The notes beneath the pieces were generated by a model. That model was not told the origin of the DNA. It was given only the letters and a program-made list of their open reading frames with translations, and searched no databases. From NCBI GenBank assembly GCA_019454625.1, contig JACFNY010000108.1, forward strand, positions 1 to 6,904: a DNA stretch of 6,904 nt, in the 5' to 3' direction. This document shows, one piece after another, positions 5,967 to 6,904 of this stretch. Positions within the stretch are counted from its first letter, which is position 1; every line of letters begins with the position of its first letter. Source of the stretch: Sphingomonadaceae bacterium (lineage in GTDB: Bacteria; Pseudomonadota; Alphaproteobacteria; Sphingomonadales; Sphingomonadaceae). Position numbers and translations under genes: made by a program.

Positions 5967-6785
5967 ATGAGCGCCTCGACTATGCAGGACGAGAACAAAA
6001 TCCGAACGCTGTGGCTGGTCGGCTGCGGCAACATGGGGAGCGCGCTGCTGGCGCGCTGGGTGGACGCTGCCGAAACCATCGTCGTCGTTGACCCGGGTTC
6101 GCCGCGACTGCCGGAAGGCGTCGAGCATCTCCCGGCCTTGCCGGCGGGCACGCTGCCGCGTCCGGACGTGGTCGTGCTCGCCGTGAAGCCGCAGGTCGCG
6201 CCAGCCGCGCTTGCCGGTCTTCCGGCCGTTGTCGGCCCGCAGACGACCGTCGTCTCGATCATGGCGGGTACGATGCTCTCCGATCTCGGCGCGTTCGCGG
6301 GTGAGGCCGCGGTCGTGCGCGCGATGCCGAACACGCCTGCCGCGGTCGGCAAGGGCGTCACCGCGCTCTACGCGAACGGCCTCGCCGAGCCTGCACGCGT
6401 CTCGGTCGAACGCCTCTTCGAACGCGCCGGCCCGGTCGTCTGGCTCGAATCGGAAAGCCAGTTCGATGCCGTCACCGCCGTCTCCGGTTCCGGTCCGGCC
6501 TACGTCTTCCGCTTCATCGAGGCGCTCGCCGCCGCCGGCGAAGCCGCCGGCCTTCCGCCCGACCTCGCCGAAAAGCTGGCCCGCGCCACCGTTGTCGGCG
6601 CCTCCGCGCTTGCTGAGGTTGATCCGCGCAGCGCGCGCGATCTGCGCGCGGCCGTCACCTCGCCGGGCGGTACGACGCAGGCCGGCCTCGAAGCGCTCGA
6701 CGCCGATCCCGGCCTTCCGGCACTGGTGCGCGCCGCCGTGCGTGCCGCCGCGAGCCGGTCGCGGGAGCTTGCCGAAGGGCGCTAG
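5967..6785 (+). CDS. proC: Pyrroline-5-carboxylate reductase
   Basis: This gene encodes a 272-aa cytosolic enzyme that reduces L-1-pyrroline-5-carboxylate to L-proline with NAD(P)H, the last step of proline synthesis. The N-terminal Rossmann fold shows LWLVGCGNMGSALL (dinucleotide-binding GCGNMG at 19-24) and VLAVKPQ (70-76). RAMPNTPAAVGKG (118-130) is the conserved hinge and active-site stretch. The C-terminal helical dimerisation domain carries AVSGSGPAYVFRFIEAL (171-187) and the ProC signature LRAAVTSPGGTTQAGLEAL (227-245). The length is normal (about 260-280 aa). The start is uncertain: the ATG at 5967 is preferred, the ATG at 5982 is nearly as good, and a GTG at 5913 would add residues unlike the family. 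None has a strong Shine-Dalgarno. It is transcribed away from the lipoprotein gene across an 89-base spacer in which I see no convincing promoter for either gene. Confidence 0.95.
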   Translation: MSASTMQDENKIRTLWLVGCGNMGSALLARWVDAAETIVVVDPGSPRLPEGVEHLPALPAGTLPRPDVVVLAVKPQVAPAALAGLPAVVGPQTTVVSIMAGTMLSDLGAFAGEAAVVRAMPNTPAAVGKGVTALYANGLAEPARVSVERLFERAGPVVWLESESQFDAVTAVSGSGPAYVFRFIEALAAAGEAAGLPPDLAEKLARATVVGASALAEVDPRSARDLRAAVTSPGGTTQAGLEALDADPGLPALVRAAVRAAASRSRELAEGR

Positions 6786-6904
6786 TCGCCCTGTTGGAGG
6801 TCGGCGACCGCTTCGCGCAGATCGGGCGGCAACAGCCCGCGCAGAACGGACCAGAAGCCGCCCACCGCCTGCTGCCCGGCCTCCGCATAGGCTTCTGCCA
6901 TGCG
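6782..6904 (-). CDS. C-terminal part (or short complete ORF) of an unidentified protein
   Basis: On the minus strand the frame is open from the window edge to a TAG at 6784-6782, giving at least 40 codons. An ATG at 6901-6899 would give a 39-aa product beginning MAEAYAEAGQQAVGG and ending LPPDLREAVADLQQGD. The open frame continues through that ATG to the edge, so it is more likely the tail of a longer gene. Third positions are mostly G/C, as in neighbouring genes. The segment has a hydrophobic/aromatic centre (GGFWSVLRGLLPP) followed by an amphipathic acidic helix. I do not recognise the family. Its stop overlaps the proC stop in a shared CTAG, making the two genes tail-to-tail with no spacer. 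Confidence 0.5.
   Translation of the reverse strand, partial: RMAEAYAEAGQQAVGGFWSVLRGLLPPDLREAVADLQQGD

Overview
The window is GC-rich, with strong G/C bias at third codon positions. Its gene content suggests a chromosomal segment of an alphaproteobacterium, probably a sphingomonad. That placement rests on gene types and codon use only, because there is no rRNA or other phylogenetic marker here. No tRNA, rRNA, CRISPR array, transposase or phage gene was seen, and the region reads as ordinary chromosome rather than an accessory island.

Region 1 (1-1834, + strand) is a tightly coupled iron-sulfur assembly operon. It holds the 3' end of one cysteine desulfurase, a second complete cysteine desulfurase, and an adrenodoxin/ISC-type [2Fe-2S] ferredoxin. 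The genes are joined by ATGA and GTGA stop/start overlaps, each with a Shine-Dalgarno sequence. The desulfurases supply persulfide sulfur and the ferredoxin can supply electrons for cluster assembly. No iscU, hscA or hscB follows the ferredoxin.

Region 2 (1835-2031) is an AT-richer intergenic region. It carries a candidate sigma-70 promoter whose -10 box lies inside a perfect 15-bp inverted repeat, plus a second copy of the repeat's first 9 bases about 100 bp upstream. This looks like the control region of the next gene.

Region 3 (2032-5487, + strand) is one large gene for a fused indolepyruvate:ferredoxin-oxidoreductase-type enzyme (1151 aa). Alpha (ThDP), iron-sulfur and gamma parts are in one chain. 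The family oxidatively decarboxylates aryl (or branched) 2-oxoacids to acyl-CoA, and the enzyme needs Fe-S clusters.

Region 4 (5488-5966) holds a minus-strand small, acidic, repeat-built lipoprotein gene with its own intrinsic terminator, convergent with region 3. A short divergent spacer separates it from proC.

Region 5 (5967-6904) holds proC (pyrroline-5-carboxylate reductase, last step of proline synthesis) on the + strand. It is followed tail-to-tail by the end of an unidentified minus-strand gene whose stop codon shares the same CTAG as the proC stop.

Nothing here clearly amounts to a new biological system. The points most worth a second look are the operator-like repeats before the oxidoreductase, the unusual cysteine spacing in its second cluster region, the internal duplication in the lipoprotein, and the paired desulfurases next to a ferredoxin.
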